Assembly: GCA_025526935.1 (NCBI GenBank)
Contig: JAHLKD010000015.1
Span: 434,001-498,000 of the forward strand
Source: Cladochytrium replicatum
Lineage: Eukaryota; Chytridiomycota; Chytridiomycetes; Cladochytriales; Cladochytriaceae
DNA: 64,000 nucleotides
Direction: 5' to 3'
How positions within the stretch are numbered: the first letter of the stretch is position 1; the number at the start of each line of letters is the position of its first letter. A program made the position numbers and the translations under genes. Below are positions 22,775 to 36,290 of the stretch, in pieces. The notes beneath the pieces are model-generated. The model was not told the origin of the DNA. It did no database searches and saw nothing but the letters and a program-made list of their open reading frames with translations.

Positions 22775-23285
22775 GTAGATAGCGAGCCTGAGGTACCGAC
22801 GTTGGAGGTAGCAACGGCATCACCGTTTCGCGCAGAGTGGATAGAGGCGATACAGTTGGAAAATGCCGAACTCACAGCGATGGGAGTTTTCAAGATTGTT
22901 GACCTGCCGCCGGAGAGAAAGTGGTAAAGGCGAAATGGGTGGTGAGAAGGAAGACACATGCGGACGGGAGGAACGACAGGTTCAAGGCTTGACTAGTCGC
23001 AAAAGGCTTCTCACAGCAAGCAGGCGTGGACTTCGATGAAACGTTTGCATCAGTGCTGGACTTTGCAACCCTCAGGCTGATCTACACGCTGGCCCCGACT
23101 TTCAAATGGAAGATCAAGAAGGGAGACATGAGGACACCCTACCTCAGCGCATTACTCAAACACAAGTTGTACATGGAGATTCTGCCAGGGGTCGAAGGAT
23201 ACAAAACAGGAAAGGTATATTTGGTCTTGAGGGCTCTATATGGTTTGCGGCTGTCGGCATTGGAGTGGAATCAGAAGTTTGACTG
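22775..23285 (+). pseudogene. Ty1/copia reverse transcriptase, N-terminal piece
   Basis: The reading gives FRAEWIEAIQLENAEL, then FKIVDLPPERK, AKWVVRRKTHADGR, LVAKGFSQQAGVDFDETFA, KWKIKKGDMRTPYL and ALYGLRLSALEWNQKFD. These are the ordered landmarks of a copia reverse transcriptase up to the first half of the palm. It is broken by a one-base shift near 22920 and a TGA where KARLVAKGF normally has Arg (near 22992), and the frame ends just after WNQKFD. The rest of the enzyme continues in inverted pieces to the right. Confidence 0.85.
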
Positions 23286-23286
23286 A

Positions 23287-23548
23287 GATGACCTCGAAAC
23301 CTTTTTGCCACCAGTGCATCATCCACAAATACCGCTACCAGTGCTGAGTTTGCTAAGCTTCCTCCCCAGAGGACGTAGATGCATGAGTCGCTTTGCAGTC
23401 GTCGCAAACCCGCCTCTCTCATTGCGCGAGCGAAGCTCTTCTCCAAAGAAACTGGCATGGTGGGACATGATGATTCTCCCTGTGTCCCAGTGGTAAAACA
23501 ACCACATTCCTGTCTCATCAATCCCAACGAAGATTGTTCGCCAAGCAC
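23287..23548 (-). pseudogene. Ty1/copia reverse transcriptase, inverted catalytic piece
   Basis: Read on the minus strand it contains FARAMREAGLRRLQSDSCIYV followed by ALVAVFVDDALVAK. This is the part holding the catalytic VDD (usually YVDD) that should directly follow WNQKFD of the plus-strand piece ending at 23285. It is therefore a segment of the same gene turned around in place. Confidence 0.8.
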
Positions 23549-23584
23549 TATCGCCCATCTTTCCTTCTCTCGTCTTTTCTGGGA

Positions 23585-23866
23585 TCAGTACATCGGATTT
23601 GCATCGTTCATCTTGAATTTCTTCAAAATCTTCTGAACGTAAGCGGTTTGGTCAAAGCGCAAACTTCCTCCCTTTTCTCGAGTGACTCGCATCCCTACGT
23701 AGCTTTCAACATCTTCCTCCTCACTGATTGAGATTGCTGCTCGCGTCGCAGCCGAAAACTTGGGCTGGGCTGATGTCTGGTTTCTTCCCACACCAGCACT
23801 CGGCCTTGCGACTTCTTTGGCAATCAGTTTGTAATAAAAACTGCGTATGCCATGGCAAACACCCAA
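23585..23866 (-). pseudogene. Ty1/copia reverse transcriptase, inverted C-terminal piece
   Basis: The minus strand reads EEEDVESYVGMRVTREKGG then SLRFDQTAYVQKILKKFKM, the copia segment that follows the catalytic VDD piece. In plus-strand order the three reverse transcriptase pieces remain in sequence, but the second and third are each inverted separately. Confidence 0.8.
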
Positions 23867-24040
23867 TATTTCCTAAGAAGATTGGCGTGGTGTAACATGC
23901 AACGGGCCGTGCCAATACAGACCGATTCGTGTGCTCAGCAACTCATCATGTTTCCACGCACCAAGGAACTGATGGAGTTCCTGTATCAGCTCAAGGTGTG
24001 GCATGTGAATGTGGTGAATAGACAGGTCTTCGCCTAAAGA

Positions 24041-24145
24041 TCATGAGGGTTGACAGCGAGTTCGCAATAGTGATCGCATACTATGCAAGACAGGACGGCA
24101 TTGTCTTGGAGCCCATGGAGCCGTACACACCAACACAGCGGAGCA
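24041..24145 (+). pseudogene. Ty1/copia integrase fragment
   Basis: The plus strand reads KIMRVDSEFAIVIAYYARQD then GIVLEPMEPYTPTQR, which matches the copia integrase core around the second catalytic Asp (RxDxGxEF...GI...PYTPQQNG). Only about 35 residues are recognisable. In a normal element this lies upstream of reverse transcriptase; here it is downstream, so the order is rearranged too. Confidence 0.65.
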
Positions 24146-24311
24146 TTTGTTGCAGTCTCATTTGTAATGCCCAGACTCCTGCTCCCACTTGATTGACCAC
24201 CATTCCCATCCTCATGCACGTAGAACCCATGCTCCGTCGTTCCACCACGTGTCAAATCCACAGATGTAACCGATCCTCCACCATGTCCAACGTTCTTTCG
24301 TTTGCTAGTAA

Positions 24312-24917
24312 TGCATGAATAGTCACCCCAAAGTTCATTTTGATCTGTTCCCGCAATCTCGCGATGATCTGGGCCAAGATCTATTCGTCCTTCATGGAAT
24401 CCGCGATGATCTTATTCGCCTGCCGGGCGAGTGAACGCACACGGTCCCACCATTGCTGGTACGACTCCTCCTGAGCCTTTTGTGCATCAGTGAACTTTTC
24501 TCGCATGATGCCGTGCAGCATGTCACACTTATCTGCATGGGCCTTCTCCAGCTTCTGCAACGCGGTGGCGGCTGACCGAATGCCCTCGATACGACAAAGT
24601 TCTGTCGTGTCAAGCAATTGCACGATGTATGAAAGTGCCCTTCGGCTTGCTTACTTGTCTTCCTGCGTAGACTTGGCGTAATCTGTTGCGTTGTTGGGGT
24701 CGATCACCTTTTCGATGACCTCGTCCCAACGATCCTTGCTTTGGAGGAAAATCTCCAACCTCCAGATCCAGGGATAGTAGTCGTCCCCTTTTAGCAAAAT
24801 TTGGAGGTGTCCGCCCGTAGTCGTCGCGTCCCGTGCGTGAGCTCCGATCTTGGGGTGTAACACAGCCCAATCAGCGCACACAACTAATGCGATCGATCTA
24901 TGATGAGATAAATACAA
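24312..24917 (-). pseudogene. Ty1/copia gag remnant
   Basis: The minus strand reads LLKGDDYYPWIWRLEIFLQS then DRWDEVIE, a typical copia gag start. It is followed in frame after a stop by ALSYIVQLLDTTELCRIEG and a long charged helical stretch ending near a second stop before ILAQIIARLREQIK. At least two in-frame stops make it non-functional. It lies back to back with the kinase gene starting at 24991. Confidence 0.7.
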
Positions 24918-24990
24918 TGATCGGCACTGATAGTTTTCTGGAGCACTTCTCTATCAGAGCTGCTACATCGTCATTAGTCATATTAAAGAT

Positions 24991-27635
<2,645 letters not shown>

Positions 27636-27863
27636 TTGAAAAAGAGTTAGCATTCATTATTTCGTAAATACATCGGGAACAAATAAGAATAAAACAAAAC
27701 GGTCAGGCAAGGTACGTCGTACGGTGGTGATGAAGCAGGCGTACGGTAAAAGGTCAAATAGCACAACTAAATGAATGCGAAGAATCTACACTTCCCTACG
27801 TCTTTGAATCGAAGCATTGGCCAGAACTGAACCGCCATAATGATTACGATATAGTATCCTGTA

Positions 27864-30059
27864 CTAGTGGCTGCCTTTTGACTCCGTTTCGCCGGTTGCT
27901 TCGTGATATGCAACGTCCCAATCCCAAACCCAATCAACCCCTTCTCGTCCATCCACCCACGCATTTGGATCTTCGTCTTCCCACACGAAACTTCCGTCGC
28001 CATTAAGCCTTACAACATCTCCGCTAGGTGCACGATAAGTTCGGATGGGACGGGCTCGCTCATCAAACCCAATTCCTTCGTCAAACGTCCAATTGACCCC
28101 ATCGGCTGGATAACGAAGCCAACGTTTTAGACAAGAGCCTACGTTGAAGTCGAATGTATCTTCTTCTTTTGGGCATTGGCAGATATATTCGAGCTCCCCT
28201 TCCTCTGCACAGTGTAGAAAATCGTCATGTTTGTATCCGATATCGTGGAAGTAGTGTACTCGCGATTTCGGTTGCGTTAAAGCGACGTAGATGCTGTGAA
28301 CTGGTGCATCGCCCCATCTGGAGGCCGGAAAAGGGGTCAGAGGTGTAAATCATAGTGCCGTTTAGAGACATTACCGCTCGTAGTAGAATCCCCCCCATTG
28401 GTCAAGGTAGTTAAAGTAGTCCTCATATTGTGGATTTGCCCACAAGTCAACCCTGGCTATCTCAAAGTTGCTCCAGAAATGGCAACCATTGTACTCGCCG
28501 TTTTCATCAGCAAGAAATCCGAGTAGGGTAGCGTTCTCAATTCGCCGTTCGTATGCGTAGTAACGAGTCAATGGCCAGAGTGATGGGATTGTTTCTCTGA
28601 TCTCGAGTAATGCGACCGTGAAGCCGTAGACTTTATCATTATTTTCCATGAAGACGAAAGGGTCGTACGTAATATCACAATAGTACGAAACTCCGGGTTC
28701 AAGTCTCCAGTACCATTCATACTTGGAAACAAGAGGGTGCCTGTGGAACCAGCCCGAATACCTGTTGACTGGGTTAGTACAGCATACCAAAGATATAAAT
28801 CAGGCTTATTACCACCGGCACATATGGCGGTACGGAACAGATCCACCGTACATGATCCCATCCTCTTCCATCTTCTTTCTACAAAAATCCATCACCGTTG
28901 AGTTGATCCATGTAGGTATTTCCCAGGTTCCTGGTTCAACCACTCCAAACTCCGCTGTAGAAGTTATTGCAGTTCGGATTCGCAATTGAAATTCCTCAGA
29001 AAACGGAACGTCGTTGATGAAAACATAAGGGTACTTATATCTGCGATTGAATCGGTCCTCAAACATGCGAATGGTTCTAAGCATGTCACGCAAGTCTTTG
29101 TTTTGGCAAAGAATCAAAATACATGCAATCGCTCGCTGATGGAGCGGAGTAGACGGTAACTTTTCGTATGATGACATGTCCACTGGCCAGTCTTCGCCGA
29201 GGTTTTGTGTCGACAAGCCATCGACGACGTCTGGCGGGTTTCTGCCATTGTTTAGATTAAAGACATCCTGAAACTTTAACGAGGAGTCTTCTGTGAATTC
29301 TCTGATCTGATTAGCGTTTGGTTGATTCTCTTTCTCTGATTGATCCATTGTCGAAAGCCGGTGTGCAATGTCCAATACCTCTCTAACATGCGTCGTGCTC
29401 ATCTTTTCCATCTCTTCAACAGCTTGGTAAATCAATTTCCTTCTGTCGTGAAATTCAACAGCCCTCATGTTTTGTACTTTAATCACATTTCGTGGTGGGG
29501 GAACAGGTTTTTCTACTGCGACCCATTCCCACGAATCATCAGCGATCGGATCCGTAACCTTCTTTTTGACTCTCACTTTCCGGGTCGAGTACACATCGCA
29601 ATCTTCGTTCTGATCAGCTTTACTCATGGCGATGCTATTGAGGCGATCCAACGCAGCCACGTGCTCAGCAGCGGCAGCAGAATTCTTTTTCGCTCCCAAG
29701 TTGTATGATTGCAGATCATTATTCAACTTCCTACGTCGTTTTCGTTTTCCCTTCATGACCTTCACCGAATCTTCCTTCGGCTGCACAAGTGATCGAGCTC
29801 GTCCGTACCACGGGTCAGAAGGTGGACGCTCCGTCTCCGGCATAACCATGGGTCGAGAGAGGCTCTGATGAGGTAATCTAAATCCAGTGTTTGTAACTCC
29901 TGGAACTGGTTTGATGGGGCCGCTCCGCTCCGCCTGCGCCGAGCCACTTTTAAAGCTCCCTGATTCGGATATCCGAGGAAGGGCTAGCTGGAAGGCCATC
30001 CATTTAACAGCGTAGAGCACGCAGGCGACCACCAGCAACACACGGACGATTCGATCCAT
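27864..30059 (-). CDS. KTR/MNT1-family alpha-1,2-mannosyltransferase (GT15)
   Basis: Three exons: 30059-28816, 28761-28375 and 28317-27864, joined in phase over 54- and 57-bp introns (the first has a TACTAAC branch site), giving 694 residues. It is a type II Golgi protein: short basic N-terminus, membrane helix at about residues 5-25 (VLLVVACVLYAVKWMAF), an unusually long disordered stem of nearly 300 residues, then the GT15 catalytic domain. Family landmarks include RAIACILILCQNKDL, YKYPYVFINDVPFSEEF, YRHMCRYSGWFHRHPL, WYWRLEPGVSYYCDI (metal-binding region), FWSNFEIARVDLW and FDEGIGFDERA. It should add mannose from GDP-mannose to O- or N-linked glycans. It is divergent from the Aurora kinase gene with 253 bp between starts. 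Confidence 0.93.
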
Positions 30060-30312
30060 CCACTAACAAGCCACCCAAATTGGTGGGATTTCACATACAA
30101 AAATCAATCTCTGTTTGTAAAACATAAAATAAGCTGATCATGCATTTCCGGCAACAGCACCTTCATTGTTGGCATCTGATAATGGTTAAAAAAAACTGAT
30201 GTTCACATCAGTCATCGCAATTTTGACCAGATTTGGGATCGAGAAACACGGGGAATTCTGGCTGTTTCTGTGTTGCGCTTGAGCCTGTGCACTTTGTTCC
30301 TCAACCGCGCAC

Positions 30313-32175
30313 ATGGCAAACTCCACCATATCTAGACACCTTGAGTCGCATATGGCCGGCTTGAGCTTGAAGGAGCACAGCGATGCTGGATTCTTAAAGG
30401 GTTCAGAAAAGGTGGGATTCCAAAACTCAGTTCGCTGGATGCATCTCCGAATTGCATCGAGCCTTTTTTGAAATGATGCAGGCTGATGTTGTTTCCAACT
30501 AAATAATGGGTTCTCTCATCTGCAGCAACCACCTGTACGGCCACAACGCATACCATTGTCCAAGTCAAGCATTAACCACAACACCTCTGTGGCAAGTGAT
30601 GTTCGGGTTGCCGGAGAGCTCAGATCAGGTGGAGAATTAAGGGCCGCCAGTGAACTGAGAGTGGCCGGCGAACTTCGCAGACCGCCCCCAACAACAAACA
30701 CACTACACTCTAAGCCAATCCACGGTGCAGCTGGAACTATTCGTCCAAAACCAGTTCAGAAAAAAGATTCCCAACCGACTTTTGAAGTGATCACTACTCC
30801 ACGGATGAGTGCGAACACTTCGCAATTGCCAAAACCGAACACAACGACCCGAGCTGAATCCAATCAGAATCAATCCGTCTCTGGTAACGGCAGTAAAGGG
30901 CCGACTACTCCGATTGACAGCAATCCGTTTGATAATTCGCCATGGTCTCGCCCAGCTTCCTATGGAAAGGAAAATTCAAATTCACAAAGTGAGAGCAAAA
31001 CGTTACTTAATGACGTATCGAGGTGAGAATTGCTGTTATGATATTAAAATTTGGAGGTTAATACTATCTCAGTGGACCCGGTGATCGGCGTTGGTCGCTT
31101 GCAGACTTCGATGTTGGGAAAGCTCTCGGAAAGGGAAAGTTCGGGCGTGTTTACCTCGCTCGCGAGAAGAAGAGTGGCTATATTGTAGCATTGAAGATTC
31201 TTTTCAAGCAAGAACTTGTACAAGCTAAAGTCGAGAAACAGCTTCGCAGAGAGATCGAAATTCAAAGTCATTTGCGGTAAAAATCAAACTTGGTGTGCAC
31301 GCTATCGTTACTCACATCAATCGTTAGCCACCCAAATATTTTGAGGTTATTTGGCTATTTCTACGATGCGAAGAGAGTTTATCTCATTTTGGAGTTCGCG
31401 GCGGGCGGCGAGCTATACAAGCACTTGCAAAAGGATGCACGATTCAGTGAAAGGAGAGCATCACGAGTATGTATTCCCATTCATAGATATCCAACAACCT
31501 CATTCCTGGTTATTGTGTCAGTACATTGCTCAAATGACGACGGCGCTTAAGTACCTCCATAAGAAGAACGTCATTCATAGAGACATCAAACCAGGTTGGA
31601 TTAAATTGGACAAAGTTATACTCAACTGACTCAAACTTTTGTTTATATTTTAGAGAATCTTCTTGTTGGAATTAACGGAGAGCTCAAGATCGGCGATTTT
31701 GGATGGTCTGTGCACGCACCTAACGCACGGTACGGTACAAAAGTCAATAACAAGTGTCATGCTTTAGCTGAAGGCTCAATTTAATAGCCGAACAACGTTG
31801 TGCGGAACACTTGACTATCTTCCTCCTGAAATGGTTGAGGGAAGGGAGCACAATGAGAAGGTCGACCTATGGTCTCTCGGCGTATTATGCTACGAGTTTC
31901 TTGTCGGAGTCCCACCCTTCGAAGAAACAAGCTCGTTTCGGGCAACATACAAGCGCATCGCGGATGTGGATCTGTCCATTCCGGACTACGTCAGTTCTGA
32001 GGCAAAGGATCTGATCATGAAGGTGGGTACTAATCATATTATTGGTGACTTTAGGCTTATTCGCATTTAGCTTTTGAGGCATAAAGCCGAAGATCGGCTT
32101 CCACTGGATGCCGTGTTAAATCACCCGTGGATCACTAAGTACAACATGCCACAAGAGTCGGGCCTGGATCGCTGA
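30313..32175 (+). CDS. Aurora-type mitotic kinase
   Basis: Eight-exon model: 30313-30411, 30526-31022, 31073-31276, 31328-31466, 31522-31594, 31654-31729, 31788-32022 and 32071-32175. All phases agree, giving 475 residues. Exon 1 and its weak GTGGGA donor are the least certain part; exon 2 has no ATG of its own near its start. The N-terminus carries a short internal repeat (GELR repeated four times). The kinase domain covers about residues 205-465: [38 protein letters not shown], activation loop [16 protein letters not shown] with the expected Thr, and [25 protein letters not shown] and the RTTLCGT loop are Aurora signatures. It acts at spindle poles or centromeres in mitosis. The activity normally needs a TPX2- or INCENP-like partner, not seen here. 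Confidence 0.93.
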
Positions 32176-32359
32176 TGATAGGATCAAGATAACTTTCTGT
32201 TGATGCTGGCTATGATTTCATTTGTCGTTCCAATTGTGCGATGTTAACGAGCTTATTTTCCAAACATAGTTCTGGATTTGCAGATCTGTGACCCTGCCGA
32301 TCAAAATTGTACATATTGCACATGTGCACATCCTGGAATGGTGATATGAAACGCCCCCC

Positions 32360-32366
32360 TATAAAA
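32360..32366 (+). promoter_or_regulatory. TATA box of the glycine-rich RRM gene
   Basis: TATAAAA sits 35-40 bp upstream of the ATG at 32401, between two runs of C (GCCCCCC before, TCCCCCC after). The short leader fits a strongly expressed gene. Function is inferred from position. Confidence 0.55.
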
Positions 32367-32400
32367 AGGCGGATCCCCCCTAAACAACAAACCCAACCCG

Positions 32401-33317
32401 ATGGCCGAAGCAAAGATTTTTGTTGGAAACCTCTCTTGGGGCACCACTGACGAAAGCCTTCGTCACACTTTTGGCCAATTCGGCGAGATTACGGATGCTG
32501 TTGTCCTTCGTGACCGTGAAACTGGTTAGACTTGTGTGCCCACTTTTTGTTTGGTGTTTGAGCGTTATTGGCGTATCCGAGTTTTGTTGTGAGCTTCCGT
32601 ATGGATCCACAGGTACCAATTGGGCCGGCAACACCTTCTGGCGACCTCAAGACGATGCTTGAGTGCTGGTCTCGGCTCATTACTTCTCTATTTCCTCAGT
32701 CTGTGTGTGTGCTAATGATTGTGACTCTCTTGTGTATGTGCCCGACTTGCGTCCGTGGTTTGTCTCCTCGTCATATCATCAAATATATGATTTGTGGTCT
32801 ACTGCTTCGTCTTTATGTCGCGTTCCTGGTTCTGTCTGGCCCAATAATAACGGTTGGTTGTTCGTGTGCTTTTTTGTATTGAACTGTCTGTGTGGTGCTT
32901 TGCTCCCAGGCCGTTCCCGTGGCTTCGGTTTCGTTACCTTCGCCACCACCGAGAGCGCTCAGGCTGCCGTCGACAACATGAACGAGCAGGAACTTGACGG
33001 CCGCAACGTGCGCGTCAACCTGGCCAACGAACGCCCTGCTGGCGGCGGAGGCGGCGGAGGATACGGCGGTGGCCGCGGTGGCGGACGTGGTGGTTACGGC
33101 GGTGGTCGCGGCGGCGGACGCGGTGGTTACGGAGGTGGTGGATACGGCGGTGGATACGGCGGCGGGAACAGCGGCGGCTACGGTGGAACCGGAGGTGATT
33201 ACGGTGGTAACAACGGCGGTTACGGCGGGTATGTAGATTGCCTTTTGTTCCCCTTTTTAGCTTAACAACAATTCCTTTGTTTTGTTTAGCGGTGGATACG
33301 GCGGCGGAGGATACTAA
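32401..33317 (+). CDS. Glycine-rich RNA-binding protein (single RRM)
   Basis: Three exons: 32401-32524, 32910-33228 and 33290-33317, in phase, giving 115 residues. One RRM occupies residues 5-80 with RNP2 KIFVGNL and RNP1 RGFGFVTF. It is followed by a tail of Gly with Tyr and Arg ([15 protein letters not shown]). This is the class of small cold- and stress-responsive RNA chaperones (plant GRP7, animal CIRBP). Intron 1, which splits the RRM between RNP2 and RNP1, is 385 bp, roughly seven times the local norm. In the relatives an intron at this place is used for autoregulated splicing; whether that applies here is inference. Confidence 0.93.
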
Positions 33318-33639
33318 AACTCTAGTGCTATAAGCGACACCCGTTGGGAAACCAAGTCTTCTTTCCGCTCCCTCCCTTTTTGTGTTGTAGTCACACTTCA
33401 GCAAAAAATCGATTTTTCGTCTCCGACACTTTCACACAGTCTGCTCTTGTCCGTAGTCGTCTCTTGGCCTTCCAGCTCGACATCTTCAGCATAGCAGTCC
33501 GACTCCTGTTCTCTTTGTTTACCTCTCTCGATTGATTTACCTTGTCTGTCTGTGATGCGTTAATTTTGAAGTTATCTGTCAATCTTCTTTTAAAATAAGA
33601 TCATTGCCTAAGCGCTGTTATCAGCCAAACCATACTTCT

Positions 33640-34470
33640 GGAACGATGAGCCATAAAGGAAAATCAACTTACAAGGTTGTGACAAGCGTGTTGAAAGAGC
33701 TTTGCATCTTCCTGGTGTCCTTGAATGTGCTGTTTTCCACAAGAACCCTCGTTAGAGCATAGAGATATCAGAATTCGCCACCTTGCTCATCTCATTTGGT
33801 AAGTTGAGGACCGGAAGAGTGATTCCAACGATTACAAGAATGACCACGGTCATGGACACTAATCTTAACCCATATTGCGCGACCGGCAGAGCGCATACCG
33901 CTGTTATATAGTTCATGATGAGGAGATATGGTCGTGAAAACAGGCTCCCAGTCCTTTCCGAACGTCGAAAAATGAGCCACTACAAACTCCGCCTTCCAAA
34001 TTTTGTTTGATTTTGGGCAGGATTCCTTAATGGCATAAGTGAAAGTATATTTGGTCTGGATCGGTTTTGTATACAGGTTAGGACCGGGCCAGAACGGTCA
34101 AGCAGAACGATCACTAAATGTTATGTCTCCTCCGTGTCTTACCTGCAACACCAGTGGTGGAATCTACAGTGCTTAAGAAGCCGTCGCTGAAGCTTTCGTA
34201 GTTTCACCAGGACAATGTGTTTTGCCAAACACTCCCGACCAAAACACTGTCATCCGCGTCGGATGGAGCGTCATTGTTGAGATTTTAATGCTGGAAGAAC
34301 ACTAGAATCTAGTGAATAAGCGCTAACATACGATATCTGGAATAATACGTTTCAACAGTCATCAATCTTTCATTTTTGTCCATGGTGGACAGCAATTTCC
34401 TTATTAAAGTATTCAAAGAACCTCACAATAATCGGATTCCAAATTCTCTCAACAGTAGCGGTGGGTATTA
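33640..34470 (-). pseudogene. Unidentified decayed or unresolved membrane-protein gene
   Basis: Several protein-like stretches occur in order on the minus strand but in different frames: ATVERIWNPIIVRFFEYFNK (near 34400), YESFSDGFLSTVDSTTGVA followed by a GTAAGA donor (near 34150), TKYTFTYAIKESCPKSNKIW and VVAHFSTFGKDWEPVFTT (34060-33940), and a hydrophobic segment (LVSMTVVILVIVGITLPVL, near 33830) typical of a membrane helix. I could not link them in phase without stops. This suggests an old gene with frameshifts. The arrangement recalls an extracellular sensor domain ahead of a membrane helix, but no family is assigned. Confidence 0.3.
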
Positions 34471-34623
34471 ACGCACAATACCTGAACCAAAAAGAGAAAG
34501 ATAATATCGAAAGATAAACAACATCGAAAGATAATGATGAACAAATCAAGTAAGAAATAAAGACGTCCTCGCAAGTCCCAACCCTGGGCGCAGAGCCAGC
34601 TACACCACATAAGTGAACTCAAA

Positions 34624-36290
34624 CTACACCCGGACGCACGCAGGTGTCAAGCTGACTCTTATCGTTTCAGAACCACGTAGAACCTTTTCAAACTCTTGCT
34701 CACGCTGAGACTGTGCTGAACTTCCTCCTTCGCCATCTGTCATCTTCGACAGAGTGTCGCCGACGCGTTGGATCTCAAAGCTTGTCGTTGTGCGCACAGA
34801 GCTTGTTTGGCTTTGAGTACGTGAGAAATTGGGGTTTGGGGATGGCGCCCGGCTCCGCGATGGTGAGAAGACTCGCGATTTCAACAAGTTCTTAAGCGGT
34901 TTTCCAGCTGATTCGGTAGGCGACTGCGGATTATCCAAATCCTCCATCCCAGAATGGTGCTCCTCAGAGTATGGGGCAACATGTGGAGCAGACGCTCTCC
35001 TAAAGTTCAAAGTTGCGTTCACCGGGTTAGCGGCGGGGCGGAGATCGGCGTGCGAGCGAGCTGAACGAGGTTGGGCATTGTTCGGGCTTTCTGGTTTGAA
35101 TGCTTTTCGAAGCGCCGCCAGGGTTGCACGGGCGAATGGCTTTCGCGAAGTGTCGCTTGGCTGTTGATTTTCGACCTCATCAAGCGAGCCAGGCCAGGTG
35201 GCCAGTGTGTTCTCGGCAACAGCTTTTGCGGGAGGCGACATTGATCGTACTGAGTGCGAAGGCTTATCAATCAGCAAGAGAGGGGGCGGAGGAGGCGAGC
35301 GTTGACATTCCAAACTTGACCGATATCCGTTGTCAGAAAAGTCTGGAGGGGGTGATACGGATCGACTCAGAATGGGTTTTTCGATATTGGTGTTGCTCTG
35401 ATATGAAGTTGCAGGCTGATGGTGAATCTGCCATCGGGGAGAGAAGAGCGTGGGATCTTCGAAAACGGGCGCGTTGCCAGGGAGCGCCCGGTTGCTGGCC
35501 GATGGCGGGACATGTGGGACGATTACTTTGGGAGGAAGTGGATAATTAGCGTTCATGATCGGAGTCGCCACAAACGCAGTCTGCTGATCCGGTATCAAGG
35601 TGGCAAGTGACGCGCGACGGGCAAACATTTTAGGCGTTAGTGACTGAGCAGCCGAAATGTCTGCTGAAGGGCGACGCAAAAAACCACCAAACATCGGTCT
35701 GGAGGATGTTGAAACGAATGGGCTTTGCTGCTGGAACGGCTGGCACATTTCGGGCACTGGCAAGAGAGCTGGTGTGCTGGGTCGGCGGTGCAGAGACGCA
35801 ACCGCCGCTCCCCCAACAGAGCGAGACATTGAGGATGAAGAGACCGAGTGTTTTAATTGACGATTTGTAGGCGGTGCTGCAAACGGGCGATATGGGTTGG
35901 CACTGCCTTGAAGACAATGCGGTTCACCGGGGACACGTAGCTGTGGTGACGTTGGCCTTGTGGGGCGAGAATTTTTCACGTTTAGGGAGTTTTGGGTAGA
36001 AGGACAGCGGGAAGCAGCAGCGACGGAGAGATCCATCTGGGTGGGGAGCGAGGGCGGCACTTTATGTAGCGGCTGGCTGGGTGTGTCAAAGATGGGAGGT
36101 CTGCGCCAGGGAGGTGCACAGACCACCAGCACACGTGAACAGACTGGGCATTCCCACGCTGGAAGTTTATGCAACGGTGCAGCTGAGGGTGAGAAAATGA
36201 ATAAAAGTTTAGCTCTCTTCAGCGACGGCTTGGTGCAGTGCCTCCCGCAGCCCTTCCAGGTCTCAATCCCACAGGTGAAGATGGAGTAAA
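34624..36290 (-). CDS. Ser/Pro-rich protein with an N-terminal Cys motif
   Basis: An open frame on the minus strand runs from about 36360 to the stop at 34624. The first in-frame ATG is at 36036 (470 residues). However, the sequence ahead of it is protein-like: FTCGIETWKGCGRH near 36260, and PAWECPVCSRV near 36150. TWxGCGxH followed by a CxxC is a motif of a small, poorly characterised fungal protein family, so the real start probably lies in an upstream exon I could not place. The body is disordered, with many RSxSxPP-like and SP sites and Pro runs; the end reads GSETIRVSLTPACVRV. The upstream part overlaps, in another frame, the tail of a kinase pseudogene. Function unknown. Confidence 0.5.
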
